From Nocardioides kongjuensis (GTDB taxonomy: Bacteria > Actinomycetota > Actinomycetes > Propionibacteriales > Nocardioidaceae): a stretch of DNA of 64,000 nt. Numbering within the stretch: position 1 is the first letter of the stretch; the number at the start of each line of letters is the position of its first letter. The notes under the pieces were generated by a model that made no database searches, was not told where the DNA came from, and worked only from the letters and a program-made list of their open reading frames with translations. The stretch spans positions 434,001 to 498,000 of the forward strand of contig NZ_JACCBF010000001.1 in NCBI RefSeq assembly GCF_013409625.1. Direction: 5' to 3'. This document shows positions 33,588 through 45,912 of the stretch, piece by piece. The position numbers and the translations under genes were made by a program.

Positions 33588-33824
33588 TCAGCGCTCGCCG
33601 GGCTCGCGGTACTGCGGGTCGACGTGCAGTCGCTCGTGGCGCGGTCCGGTCGGACCCGACGGCGGTGTGTGGTCGGCCGGGTGGGCGGGCTGGTCGAACC
33701 GGTCGGTGTCGTGGGCGACCTGCTCGTTGCGCCGGCGGTCGGCGACGAAGGCCCAGATCATGCCTCCGACGATGAATGCGGCCACGACGACGCCCACGAT
33801 GAGCCAGGCAGGGGAGATGTCCAT
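33588..33824 (-). CDS. Small single-pass membrane protein, function unknown
   Basis: A 78-residue protein with one membrane helix near the N-terminus (AWLIVGVVVAAFIVGGMIWAFVA, about residues 6-28), then a charged, Pro- and His-rich tail likely in the cytoplasm. It is divergent from furA, 90 bases away. I do not recognise a family. The hydrophobic helix with an immediate RRR stop-transfer sequence supports it as a real gene. Confidence 0.6.
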   Translation of the reverse strand: MDISPAWLIVGVVVAAFIVGGMIWAFVADRRRNEQVAHDTDRFDQPAHPADHTPPSGPTGPRHERLHVDPQYREPGER

Positions 33825-33878
33825 GGCGGGGCGGTACCCCCGTGCGCCGGGCGCAGTCCCGACACGCCTCCGCCGAGT

Positions 33879-33908
33879 CTTGACTCGTTCAAGAAAAGTG
33901 GCATGCTG
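33879..33908 (+). promoter_or_regulatory. furA promoter with inverted repeat
   Basis: TTGACT at 33880-33885 and CATGCT at 33902-33907 form a promoter with 16-base spacing and 7 bases to the furA ATG. The -35 element is inside the inverted repeat CTTGA-CTCGT-TCAAG (33879-33893), the likely site of FurA autorepression as known for furA-katG in other actinomycetes. Confidence 0.65.
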
Positions 33909-33914
33909 GGTCCC

Positions 33915-34340
33915 ATGACGGCGCCCGACTTCCAGCAGCAGCTGCGGGACGTCGAGCTCCGGGTCACGCGACCCCGGCTCGCGGTCCTCGAGGCGGTGCA
34001 CGCGCACCCCCACGCGGACACCGAGTCCATCATCTCCGCGGCGCGTGCACTGCTGCCGGAGGTCTCCCACCAGGCGGTGTACGACTCGCTGCACACGCTG
34101 ACCCACGCGGGGCTGGTGCGCAGCATCAAGCCCGCCGGGTCCGTCGCGCGCTACGAGACCCGCACCGGGGACAACCACCACCACGTCGTGTGCCGGACCT
34201 GCGGGTCCATCGCCGACGTGGACTGCGCGGTCGGCCACGTGCCGTGCCTGACCGCGTCCGACTCCCACGGCTTCGTCATCGACGAGGCCGAGGTCATCTA
34301 TTGGGGCCTGTGCCCCGAGTGTTCATCCCGCCCCCAGTAG
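33915..34340 (+). CDS. furA: Fur family regulator FurA
   Basis: A 141-residue Fur protein. The winged helix contains [20 protein letters not shown], the metal-sensing HHH stretch is NHHHVVC, and structural zinc cysteines are CRTC and CPEC. It lies 17 bases before katG, the classic furA-katG operon in which FurA represses catalase-peroxidase until oxidised. The transcript is likely leaderless. Confidence 0.92.
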   Translation: MTAPDFQQQLRDVELRVTRPRLAVLEAVHAHPHADTESIISAARALLPEVSHQAVYDSLHTLTHAGLVRSIKPAGSVARYETRTGDNHHHVVCRTCGSIADVDCAVGHVPCLTASDSHGFVIDEAEVIYWGLCPECSSRPQ

Positions 34341-34357
34341 GTCCTGAAAGGATCCTG

Positions 34358-36565
<2,208 letters not shown>

Positions 36566-36590
36566 TCGCGTGACCCGCTGACGCACTGAG

Positions 36591-36620
36591 CGGAGGCCGC
36601 CCCACCCGGGGCGGCCTCCG
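36591..36620 (+). terminator. katG terminator
   Basis: A perfect 13-bp stem (CGGAGGCCGCCCC and complement) with loop ACCC, followed by TTCGTTCTT, which gives a partial U-tract. Confidence 0.85.
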
Positions 36621-36654
36621 TTCGTTCTTCCGGCCCTACGGCAGGATGTGAGCC

Positions 36655-36966
36655 ATGACCGACGCTCCGGACAACAGCGGCATCGCCTACGTCCACGCCC
36701 CCGAGAAGCACCGCTACGAGATCCGCGACGGCGAGACCCTCGCCGGGTTCACGCAGTACCGACTGCCCGACGACGTCCACGTCGACTTCGTCCACACCGA
36801 GGTCGACGACGCGTACGGCGGCCGCGGGCTCGCCGGTGAGCTGGTCGCTGCCGCGCTGGCCGACGTCCGCGAGCAGGGCAAGCGGATCATCGCGCACTGC
36901 CCCTACGTCGCCCGGTGGCTGACCAGGCACCCGGAGTACGACGACATCACCGACCCCGCGCTGTGA
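36655..36966 (+). CDS. GNAT-type N-acetyltransferase (short, YjdJ-like)
   Basis: A 103-residue protein of the small GNAT_acetyltr_2-like group. It has RYEIRDGETLAGFTQYRL strands, a FVHTEVDDAYGGRGLAGELVAAALADVREQG acetyl-CoA-binding block and a C-terminal CPYVARWLTRHPEY. The last block is the hallmark of this short family. The substrate is unknown. CAGGAT 7 bases before the ATG suggests a leaderless transcript. It overlaps the next gene by 4 bases. Confidence 0.85.
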   Translation: MTDAPDNSGIAYVHAPEKHRYEIRDGETLAGFTQYRLPDDVHVDFVHTEVDDAYGGRGLAGELVAAALADVREQGKRIIAHCPYVARWLTRHPEYDDITDPAL

Positions 36967-37424
36967 GCGCCACCCCGCGCCGGCACGTCTTCCTCGACAA
37001 GGCGCGGCCGGAGGCCTACAAGGCGGCGCTGGCGCTGTCCGAGCAGGCCGGCGCGGCCGCCGAGGCCGCCGGTCTCGACCGGCGGTTCGTCGAGCTGATC
37101 AACCTCCGCGTCTCGCAGATCAACGGCTGTGCCTACTGCCTGGACCTCCACCACCGCAACGCGATCGAGGCGGGGGAGTCGGAGCGGCGGATCGCCGTGC
37201 TGGATGCGTGGTCGGAGACCGGGCTGTTCGACGAGCGGGAGCGGGTGGCGCTCGCCCTGGCCGAGTCGATCACGCGGCTGCCCGAGCCCGAGGAGCGCCT
37301 CTACGCCGAGGACATGGCGCGCGCGGTGCTGGGTGACGAGGCCTACAGCGCGGTCGCGTGGGTCGCGATCACGATGAACGCCTTCAACCGGATCTCGATC
37401 ACCAGCCACCACCCGGTGCGGTAG
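36963..37424 (+). CDS. Carboxymuconolactone decarboxylase / AhpD family peroxidase-like protein
   Basis: A 153-residue protein starting at GTG 36963. The complete E-x11-C-x2-C-x3-H motif of AhpD-like proteins is present: Glu44, Cys56, Cys59 and His63 (INGCAYCLDLHHRNA). It is most likely a thiol-dependent peroxidase or disulfide reductase helper rather than a decarboxylase. Its position after furA-katG fits oxidative stress defence, though a terminator separates it from katG. Confidence 0.88.
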   Translation: MSATPRRHVFLDKARPEAYKAALALSEQAGAAAEAAGLDRRFVELINLRVSQINGCAYCLDLHHRNAIEAGESERRIAVLDAWSETGLFDERERVALALAESITRLPEPEERLYAEDMARAVLGDEAYSAVAWVAITMNAFNRISITSHHPVR

Positions 37425-37547
37425 CGCGAGCCGTTCACCTCGCGCACGCCTCGCGGCCAACTGCTGCTGGTGACCGGTTGACGCGGGCTCCCTAGCCTCC
37501 GGGCGATCGCGCCGAACAGCGGCGCGGAGGAAAGGGACATCCCGAGC

Positions 37548-39293
37548 ATGCGATCTCGCATCAAGACGACCGCACTGGCCGCGGTGCTGCTGGCCGGAAC
37601 CGCCGGTGTCGGCGCGGGCCTGGCCAACCAGGCCACCGCCGCCGAGCCCGCCGCGGGCAAGGCGAAGAACGTGATCTACCTGCTGGGCGACGGCATGGGC
37701 CGCACCCACGTGACGGCGGGCCGCGAGCGCTTCTACGGCGCCGACGGCAAGCTGAACATGGAGACGATGCCGGTCGTGGGCCAGGTGTCGACGTACGCCG
37801 TCGAGAAGAACTCCGGCCAGCCCGGTGCCGCCGACTTCCACCCCAACCTGGTCACCGACTCCGCCTCGGCCGCCACCGCGTGGTCCTCCGGCGTCAAGAC
37901 CTACAACGCCGCGCTCGGCATCGACGGCAAGGGCAACCTCGCGCCGACGGTCATGGAGCAGGCCCACGCCGCCGGCCTGGCGACCGGCAACGTGTCGACC
38001 GCCGAGATCACCGACGCGACCCCCGCAGGCCAGATGTCGCACGCGCTCGCGCGCGGCTGCCAGGGCCCGACGTACTCGGCCGCCAGCTGCCAGGACAACG
38101 CGATCACCGGCACCGACCTGCCGACCAGCGACGTCCGGGTGACCCCGATCGCCGACCAGATCGCGCGCAACCAGACCGCCGACGTCATCCTCGGTGGCGG
38201 CCTGTCGCGCTTCGACGCCGCCGACGAGAGCGCGCTCGAGGCGAACGGCTACAACGTGCTCGGCTCGCCGGCCACCCAGACCGTCGCGACCGAGACGGAC
38301 CTCAACGGGGCGAGCGGCCAGAAGGTCTTCGGCCTGTTCAACAAGGGCAACATGACGATCGAGAAGTCCAAGCAGGACAACCCGGCGTCGCCCGAGGCTC
38401 TCGAGCCGACCGTCGCCGAGATGACCAGCAAGGCGATCGACCTGCTCAAGGCCAAGAGCGCCGGCAACGGCGGCAAGGGCTTCTACCTCCAGGTCGAGGG
38501 CGCGCTCATCGACAAGCGCTCGCACGCCAACGACGCCGCGCAGACGCTCGAGGAGATCAAGGCGTTCGACGACGCGGTCAAGGTCGCGCTCGACTTCGCC
38601 AAGGCCGACGGCCACACCCTCGTGATCGTCACCGCCGACCACGAGTGCGCCGGCTTCAACATCATCGAGAAGGGCACCTTCACCAACGCCGAGGCCGACG
38701 TCCCCCCGGTCAACAAGGACTCGGGCAACCCCGCCAACAGCTCGACCCCGCTGCGCACGGCCAACCAGGCCAGGGCAGCCGGTCGTGAGGCGTTCGCCCC
38801 GGCGACCTTCCGCACCAAGGACGACCCGGCGTCGGTCCACGACGGCGACGCCTCGGCCAGCCTGTGGCTGACCTACCTGTCGGGCAACCACACCGGCGCG
38901 GACGTCCCGATCTTCGCCTACGGTCCCGGCTCGTCCGCGATCAGCGCCGAGATCGACAACACCGACCTGTTCGGCATCGTCCGCAGCGCGCTGAGCCTCG
39001 ACGGCTCGGGCAGTGCGGTGAAGACCGCGTCGACCACCACGCTCCAGGCGCCCAAGACGGCCAAGGCGGGCAAGAAGGTGACCATCAGCGTCGCCGTCAC
39101 GCCGGCCGCCGCGACCGGCTCGGTGAAGATCCTCGACAAGGGCAAGGTGGTCAGGACGGTCGCCGTCTCGGGCACCGCCGTCAAGGTCAAGGTCAAGCTC
39201 AAGAAGGGCAAGCACAAGCTGACGGCGCAGTACGCCGGCAGCACCTCGTACGACCCGTCGACGTCGCCGACCGTGAAGGTCCACGTGCGCTGA
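37548..39293 (+). CDS. Secreted alkaline phosphatase with C-terminal Ig-like domain
   Basis: A 581-residue protein. Residues 1-32 form a signal peptide with a likely cut after ANQATAA. The phosphatase domain starts with NVIYLLGDGMGRTHV (Asp48 for metal) and has the nucleophile in VTDSASAATAWSSG (Ser105) and a TADHECAGF metal site. After about residue 490 a lysine-rich, strand-rich domain follows (KAGKKVTISVAVTPAAATGS), an Ig-like repeat that may bind the cell wall. It releases phosphate from esters outside the cell. Starvation control is likely but no clear pho box is visible. Confidence 0.92.
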   Translation: MRSRIKTTALAAVLLAGTAGVGAGLANQATAAEPAAGKAKNVIYLLGDGMGRTHVTAGRERFYGADGKLNMETMPVVGQVSTYAVEKNSGQPGAADFHPNLVTDSASAATAWSSGVKTYNAALGIDGKGNLAPTVMEQAHAAGLATGNVSTAEITDATPAGQMSHALARGCQGPTYSAASCQDNAITGTDLPTSDVRVTPIADQIARNQTADVILGGGLSRFDAADESALEANGYNVLGSPATQTVATETDLNGASGQKVFGLFNKGNMTIEKSKQDNPASPEALEPTVAEMTSKAIDLLKAKSAGNGGKGFYLQVEGALIDKRSHANDAAQTLEEIKAFDDAVKVALDFAKADGHTLVIVTADHECAGFNIIEKGTFTNAEADVPPVNKDSGNPANSSTPLRTANQARAAGREAFAPATFRTKDDPASVHDGDASASLWLTYLSGNHTGADVPIFAYGPGSSAISAEIDNTDLFGIVRSALSLDGSGSAVKTASTTTLQAPKTAKAGKKVTISVAVTPAAATGSVKILDKGKVVRTVAVSGTAVKVKVKLKKGKHKLTAQYAGSTSYDPSTSPTVKVHVR

Positions 39294-39294
39294 C

Positions 39295-39822
39295 ATGAGG
39301 TTCCGTATCACTGCCGTCTCGGTCGCCGCCGCACTCGCCCTCGCGGGTTGCGGCGGCGCCGGGAACGGCGGCTCCGCCGCCTCCTCGACCCCGTCGACCA
39401 CCCCGAGCCCGGTGATGGTCACGTCCTTCCCCGACCTCCCGGCCGCGACCGGGGAGCCGGACCTGCCGGGCATCGCCACGGCGGCGCCCGCCTCGGCCGA
39501 CACCGTGGGCCACATCCCCGGGCCGTTCGACGACCGCTTCCGGCTCGGCGAGGTGAGCTTCGACGGCCAGCGCGTCGTCGGCGCGCTCGAGGTCACCAGC
39601 GACGTCTCCGACCTCCTCGAGCTGCAGGTGCTCGCCGGGTTCTACGACGCCTCGGGCACCCTGATCGGCCGCGGCCGGTTCACCCACCACCTCGACGAGG
39701 AGACCCACCACGACGACGGCCCCCCGTCCGAGCACGAGTCGTTCACGATCGCCGTACCGATGAGGCTGCGCGGTCAGGCCGTCTCGGCCGCCGTCGGCGT
39801 GCCGGTCCTCGTCAACGAGTAG
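39295..39822 (+). CDS. Lipoprotein of unknown function
   Basis: A 175-residue protein with a signal peptide and lipobox (ALALAGC, Cys at residue 18), a Ser/Thr/Pro-rich linker, and a beta-rich domain (GEVSFDGQRVVGALEVTS, then GTLIGRGRFTHHLDEE). The start is one base after the phosphatase stop, so the two are co-expressed. It may be a surface partner of the phosphatase, but I recognise no family. Confidence 0.75.
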   Translation: MRFRITAVSVAAALALAGCGGAGNGGSAASSTPSTTPSPVMVTSFPDLPAATGEPDLPGIATAAPASADTVGHIPGPFDDRFRLGEVSFDGQRVVGALEVTSDVSDLLELQVLAGFYDASGTLIGRGRFTHHLDEETHHDDGPPSEHESFTIAVPMRLRGQAVSAAVGVPVLVNE

Positions 39823-39862
39823 CCGGCCGAGCGCCGACCCGGCACGAAGTGGCTCCTCAAAC

Positions 39863-39948
39863 GCGCTGACCCGGCAGAAAGTCGCACGACAAGAGCCAGT
39901 TTCTGCCGGGTCGGCGCAATTCCCGGGCCAGTTCCTGCCGGGTCGGCG
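39863..39948. repeat. Non-coding inverted and direct repeat cluster
   Basis: The arms at 39863-39880 and 39900-39917 form an 18-bp inverted repeat with one mismatch (core GACCCGGCAGAAA) around a 19-base loop. The right arm region is then repeated directly: the 21-bp unit at 39896-39916 recurs at 39928-39948 with one change. It lies between convergent genes and could act as a terminator, but its repeated structure suggests a mobile or REP-like sequence. Confidence 0.7.
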
Positions 39949-39959
39949 GGAGCCGGGGG

Positions 39960-40721
39960 TCAGGTGATGGTCATCCCGCCGTCGACGGCGAGGGTCTGGC
40001 CGGTGACGTAGCCGGCGGCGTCCGAGGCGAGGAAGACCACGGTGGCGGCCAGCTCGCGCGGGTCGCCCTTGCGGCCGGCGGGGATCCGGGCCTGCTGGGC
40101 CTCGAGGTAGCCCGGGGGGTAGCTGTCGGTCATCTCCGAGACGAAGAAGCCGGGGGCGATCGCGTTGACCCGGATGCCCTTGCGGCCGGTCCACTGCTGC
40201 GCCAGGTCACGGGTCAGGCCGATGACGCCCGCCTTGGAGGCGGCGTACGCAGCCTGGGGGAGGCCGGCGGTGGTGATGCCGAGCACCGAGGAGATGTTGA
40301 CGATGCTCGAGCCCGGCTGCATCACGCGGCCGCAGGCCTGGGCCATCCAGTAGCTGCCGTTGAGGTTGATGTCGATGACCTGGGTGAACTGCTCGGGCGT
40401 CTCCCGCGTGGCCGGTACGGCGGTCCCGACGCCGGCGTTGTTGACCAGGATGTCGACCCGCCCGAACTCCGCCATGGTCGCGTCGACGAGGGCCTGGCAG
40501 GAGGCGGGGTCGGCGACGTCGGTGGCGACGCTGAGCGCTCGGCGCCCCGCGGCCTCGACGAGCGCGGCGGTGTCGGCGAGCCGGTCGACGCGGCGCGCGC
40601 CCAGCGCGACGTCGGCGCCGGCCTCGGCCAGCGCCTTGGCGAAGTCGACACCCAGCCCGGAGCTGGCGCCGGTGACGACGGCGACCTTGCCGTCGAGGCG
40701 GAAGAGATCGGTGACGGTCAT
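39960..40721 (-). CDS. SDR family oxidoreductase
   Basis: A 253-residue classical SDR with TGASSGLG, GARR after the second strand (NADP-leaning), LVNNAGVGT, NISSVLG and YAASK, plus a C-terminal VTGQTLAVDGGMTIT. The start at ATG 40721 is 6 bases after TACCGT, a leaderless promoter. It stands alone and its substrate is unknown. Confidence 0.87.
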   Translation of the reverse strand: MTVTDLFRLDGKVAVVTGASSGLGVDFAKALAEAGADVALGARRVDRLADTAALVEAAGRRALSVATDVADPASCQALVDATMAEFGRVDILVNNAGVGTAVPATRETPEQFTQVIDINLNGSYWMAQACGRVMQPGSSIVNISSVLGITTAGLPQAAYAASKAGVIGLTRDLAQQWTGRKGIRVNAIAPGFFVSEMTDSYPPGYLEAQQARIPAGRKGDPRELAATVVFLASDAAGYVTGQTLAVDGGMTIT

Positions 40722-40727
40722 GCCCCG

Positions 40728-40733
40728 ACGGTA
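40728..40733 (-). promoter_or_regulatory. -10 element of the SDR gene at 40721
   Basis: TACCGT (reverse strand) stands 6 bases before the ATG. Confidence 0.55.
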
Positions 40734-40809
40734 GCGGCCCCGCCTGCGGCACGACCGCGGGCGGCAACTAAGGTTCACCTAACTCTCCTGACCCCGAAGT
40801 GGAGGCCCG

Positions 40810-42588
40810 GTGCAACCGGTCGTCGACCGCCCGCTGGCAGCGCTGTGGCAGCGCTACGGCCGCTTCCGCGGCCGGTTCGTGCTCGCCGTCGCCATGTCGA
40901 CCCTCAACAAGGTCGCCGACGTCGTTCCCGAGCTGCTCATCGGCGCGGCCGTCGACGTCGTGGTCCGGGGGGCGGACTCGTTCGTCGCAGACGTGCTCGG
41001 CGTCGAGTCACGCTACGCCCAGCTCGGCTGGCTCGCGGTGGTCAACCTCCTGGTGTGGGTCGTCGAGTCCGCCTCGGAGTACGCCGCGGACGTGCTCTGG
41101 CGCGGGCTGGCCCAGGGCATCGAGCACGAGCTGCGGATCGAGGCCTACGACCACGCGCAGCACCTGCACCTGGGCTGGCACGAGTCCCGCCCGCAGGGCG
41201 CGACCCTGGCCACCCTCAACGACGACGTCAACCAGCTCGAGCGGATGCTCGACGTCGGACTGCCGCGGATCTTGCAGACGGCCCTCAACGTGCTGCTCGT
41301 CGGCGCGGTCTTCGCGGCGGCCTCCTGGCAGCTGATGCTCTACGCCTTCGTGCCGATCCCCGTCATCGTGGTCGGCTCGCTGGTCTTCCAGCGGCGCCTC
41401 GAGCCGCTCTACGACCGGGTCCGGGTCGCGGTGGCCGACCTGTCCGGCGCCCTCGGAGCCAACCTGGCGGGCATCGCCACGATCAAGGCGTTCACCGCCG
41501 AGGACCGCGAGCGCGACCGGATCGCGACCGTCTCCGCGGCCTACCGGGAGGCGAACGTCGCGGCCATCCGCTCCTCGGCCGCGTTCGTCCCGCTGGTGCG
41601 GATGGCGATCCTCGCCGGCTTCACCTGCACCCTGCTGCTCGGCGGCCGGGCGACCCTCGACGGCGACCTCGAGCTCGGCCTGTACTCCGTGCTGGTCTTC
41701 ATGACCCAGCGGCTGCTCTGGCCGCTGACCGAGATCGCGGAGGTACTGGACCTCTACCAGCGCGGCCGCGCCTCCACGGCCCGGATCCTGGACCTGCTGG
41801 CCGTGCCGGTCGACGTGCCCGCCGGAGCGGTGCGGCCCACCGGACCGGTCGGTGGGCGGGTCGAGCTGCGCGGGGTCCGGGCCGGGTACGCCGACGGGCC
41901 GGACGTGCTGCACGACCTGGACCTCGTCGTACCGGCGGGGGAGACGCACGCGATCGTCGGCCCCACCGGCGCCGGCAAGTCCTCGCTGCTGCGGCTGGTG
42001 CTGCGCTTCGACGACCCGCGCGCGGGCCAGGTGCTGCTCGACGGCACCGACGTGCGCGACCTCGCCTGGGACGCGCTGCGCGGCTCGATCGGCTACGTCG
42101 CCCAGGACGTCTACCTGTTCAGCGGCACGATCGCCGACAACATCGCCTACGGACGGCCCGACGCGAGCCGCGAGGAGGTCCGCGCCGCGGCGCAGGCGGC
42201 GGCCGCGGCCGAGTTCGTCGAACGCCTCGACGGCGGGTACGACGCGTGGGTGGGGGAGCGCGGCATCACCTTGTCGGGCGGGCAGCGGCAGCGGATCGCA
42301 CTGGCCCGTGCCCTGCTGCGCGAGCCGGCGCTGCTCGTGCTCGACGAGGCCACCAGCGCGGTCGACAACGAGACCGAGGCGGCCATCCAGCAGTCCCTGC
42401 GCCGAGCCGGCGAGCGGTGCACGACGATCGTGGTCGCGCACCGGCTCTCGACCGTGCGCCACGCCCACCGGATCTGGGTCCTCGACGGCGGTCGGGTGGC
42501 CGAGGCCGGCACCCACGACGAGCTGGTCGCCCGCGACGGTGCCTACGCCGCCCTGTGGCGTGTCCAGACGGGTGAGGCCGCGGTCTGA
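40810..42588 (+). CDS. ABC exporter, fused membrane and ATPase domains
   Basis: A 592-residue half-transporter. A six-helix type I exporter membrane domain covers about residues 1-320. The ATPase domain has Walker A GPTGAGKSS, a Q-loop, signature LSGGQRQRIALARALL and Walker B LLVLDEATSA with the catalytic Glu. It acts as a homodimer or with a partner not seen here. Exported substrate unknown: lipid, peptide or drug are all possible. GTG 40810 has GGAGG 4 bases upstream. Confidence 0.9.
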   Translation: MQPVVDRPLAALWQRYGRFRGRFVLAVAMSTLNKVADVVPELLIGAAVDVVVRGADSFVADVLGVESRYAQLGWLAVVNLLVWVVESASEYAADVLWRGLAQGIEHELRIEAYDHAQHLHLGWHESRPQGATLATLNDDVNQLERMLDVGLPRILQTALNVLLVGAVFAAASWQLMLYAFVPIPVIVVGSLVFQRRLEPLYDRVRVAVADLSGALGANLAGIATIKAFTAEDRERDRIATVSAAYREANVAAIRSSAAFVPLVRMAILAGFTCTLLLGGRATLDGDLELGLYSVLVFMTQRLLWPLTEIAEVLDLYQRGRASTARILDLLAVPVDVPAGAVRPTGPVGGRVELRGVRAGYADGPDVLHDLDLVVPAGETHAIVGPTGAGKSSLLRLVLRFDDPRAGQVLLDGTDVRDLAWDALRGSIGYVAQDVYLFSGTIADNIAYGRPDASREEVRAAAQAAAAAEFVERLDGGYDAWVGERGITLSGGQRQRIALARALLREPALLVLDEATSAVDNETEAAIQQSLRRAGERCTTIVVAHRLSTVRHAHRIWVLDGGRVAEAGTHDELVARDGAYAALWRVQTGEAAV

Positions 42589-42606
42589 GCAGCCCTCCTC
42601 GGCGAC

Positions 42607-42612
42607 TATCCT
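42607..42612 (+). promoter_or_regulatory. -10 element of leuS
   Basis: TATCCT stands 6 bases before GTG 42619, implying a leaderless leuS mRNA. There is no room for a T-box or other leader between the ABC gene and leuS. Confidence 0.6.
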
Positions 42613-42618
42613 TTGGCC

Positions 42619-45033
<2,415 letters not shown>

Positions 45034-45037
45034 GCCG

Positions 45038-45067
45038 AAGCGGCTCCCCCAGGTGGGGGAGCCGCTT
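45038..45067 (+). terminator. leuS terminator
   Basis: A perfect 13-bp stem (AAGCGGCTCCCCC and complement) with loop AGGT begins 5 bases after the leuS stop. Confidence 0.85.
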
Positions 45068-45100
45068 TGGTGCTCCCTTGCGGGAACCCTCCCCGAATGA

Positions 45101-45116
45101 TTGACTGGTCAGTCAA
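45101..45116. promoter_or_regulatory. Operator of the TetR gene at 45135
   Basis: TTGACTGGTCAGTCAA is an inverted repeat with 7-bp arms, 18 bases before the TetR start, in the position of an autoregulatory site. Confidence 0.75.
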
Positions 45117-45134
45117 ACAACCGGAGGAGCAGTC

Positions 45135-45731
45135 ATGGCCAGGGCGAGCGTCGAGGCGGAGCGCAAGGAGCAGATCCTCGCGGCCGCTTGTGAGGTCGTG
45201 TCGGAGATCGGCTTCAAGTCGCTGCGCATCGCAGACGTCGCGAAGCGGGCCGGCACCAGCACCGGCACGGTGCACTACTACTTCGACACCAAGCGCGACC
45301 TCATGCACGCCGCCTTCGACTGGAACTTCGCCCAGTCGCTGGGGCGGCGGCGCGAGATCCTCGAGAGCGATGCCTCGCCGAGCCAGCGGCTGCGCGACTT
45401 CGTCGAGTCCTACCTGCCCGAGGGGTCGGCGACGGTCGGCGCCTGGCACGTCTGGGCCGAGCTCTGGGTCGAAGCGCTGCACGACCCTGACCTGCAAGAA
45501 CTCAATGAGCGCGTGTACGGCGAGTGGCGTCGCGCCGTCGCCGCGATCATCCGCGACGGGCAGGATGCGGGGGAGTTCCGCGAGGGCGACCCGGTCATCT
45601 TCGCCAACGGCCTGATCGGCATGATCGACGGCCTCAGCCTCCAGGTCCTCCTCGGCTCGCGCAGCATGACCGCCGACCGGATGCGCGCGGTCTGCGAGCA
45701 GGTCCTGGGCTGGTTCCTCCTGGCGCCCTGA
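45135..45731 (+). CDS. TetR/BetI-type regulator
   Basis: A 198-residue protein with helix-turn-helix LRIADVAKRAGTSTGTVHYYFDTKRDLM (about residues 30-57) and a BetI-like ligand domain (WAELWVEALHDPDLQELNERVYGEWR). Its own promoter carries TTGACTGGTCAGTCAA and a related 16-mer lies before the importer operon at 45913, so it likely controls both. BetI-like members often sense small amines or amino acid derivatives, which fits the operon that follows. Confidence 0.9.
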   Translation: MARASVEAERKEQILAAACEVVSEIGFKSLRIADVAKRAGTSTGTVHYYFDTKRDLMHAAFDWNFAQSLGRRREILESDASPSQRLRDFVESYLPEGSATVGAWHVWAELWVEALHDPDLQELNERVYGEWRRAVAAIIRDGQDAGEFREGDPVIFANGLIGMIDGLSLQVLLGSRSMTADRMRAVCEQVLGWFLLAP

Positions 45732-45753
45732 CGACGCTCCTTCCCCGACGTCT

Positions 45754-45792
45754 CGCGAGGGGCCGGCGGCCGCGTGCCGCCGGCCCCTCGCG
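45754..45792 (+). terminator. Terminator after the TetR gene
   Basis: A perfect 17-bp stem (CGCGAGGGGCCGGCGGC and complement) with loop CGCGT, the strongest hairpin in the window. Confidence 0.85.
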
Positions 45793-45798
45793 GCATTT

Positions 45799-45814
45799 CT
45801 GACTCGCCGGTCAA
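45799..45814. promoter_or_regulatory. Probable second TetR site before the importer operon
   Basis: CTGACTCGCCGGTCAA (complement TTGACCGGCGAGTCAG) matches the site at 45101 at 12 of 16 positions. It lies upstream of a TTGACA hexamer at 45833-45838 and 100 bases before the binding-protein gene. Confidence 0.5.
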
Positions 45815-45912
45815 GAATCTTGGGTGTAACCCTTGACACACCCCTGTGGCGACGATCACGCTGAGGACTCATAACTGACGCACCAATCAACTTTGGAAAC
45901 CAGGGGTCTCAC

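Noticed and set aside
36963..37424. Carboxymuconolactone decarboxylase of aromatic degradation
   Set aside because: The complete E-x11-C-x2-C-x3-H motif and the neighbours point to an AhpD-like thiol enzyme, and no protocatechuate pathway genes are present.
40769..40782. TAAGGTTCACCTAA before the ABC exporter, resembling an iron-regulator (DtxR/IdeR) box
   Set aside because: The half-sites are about 5 bases closer than in the 19-bp consensus and only one copy is present, so iron control cannot be supported.
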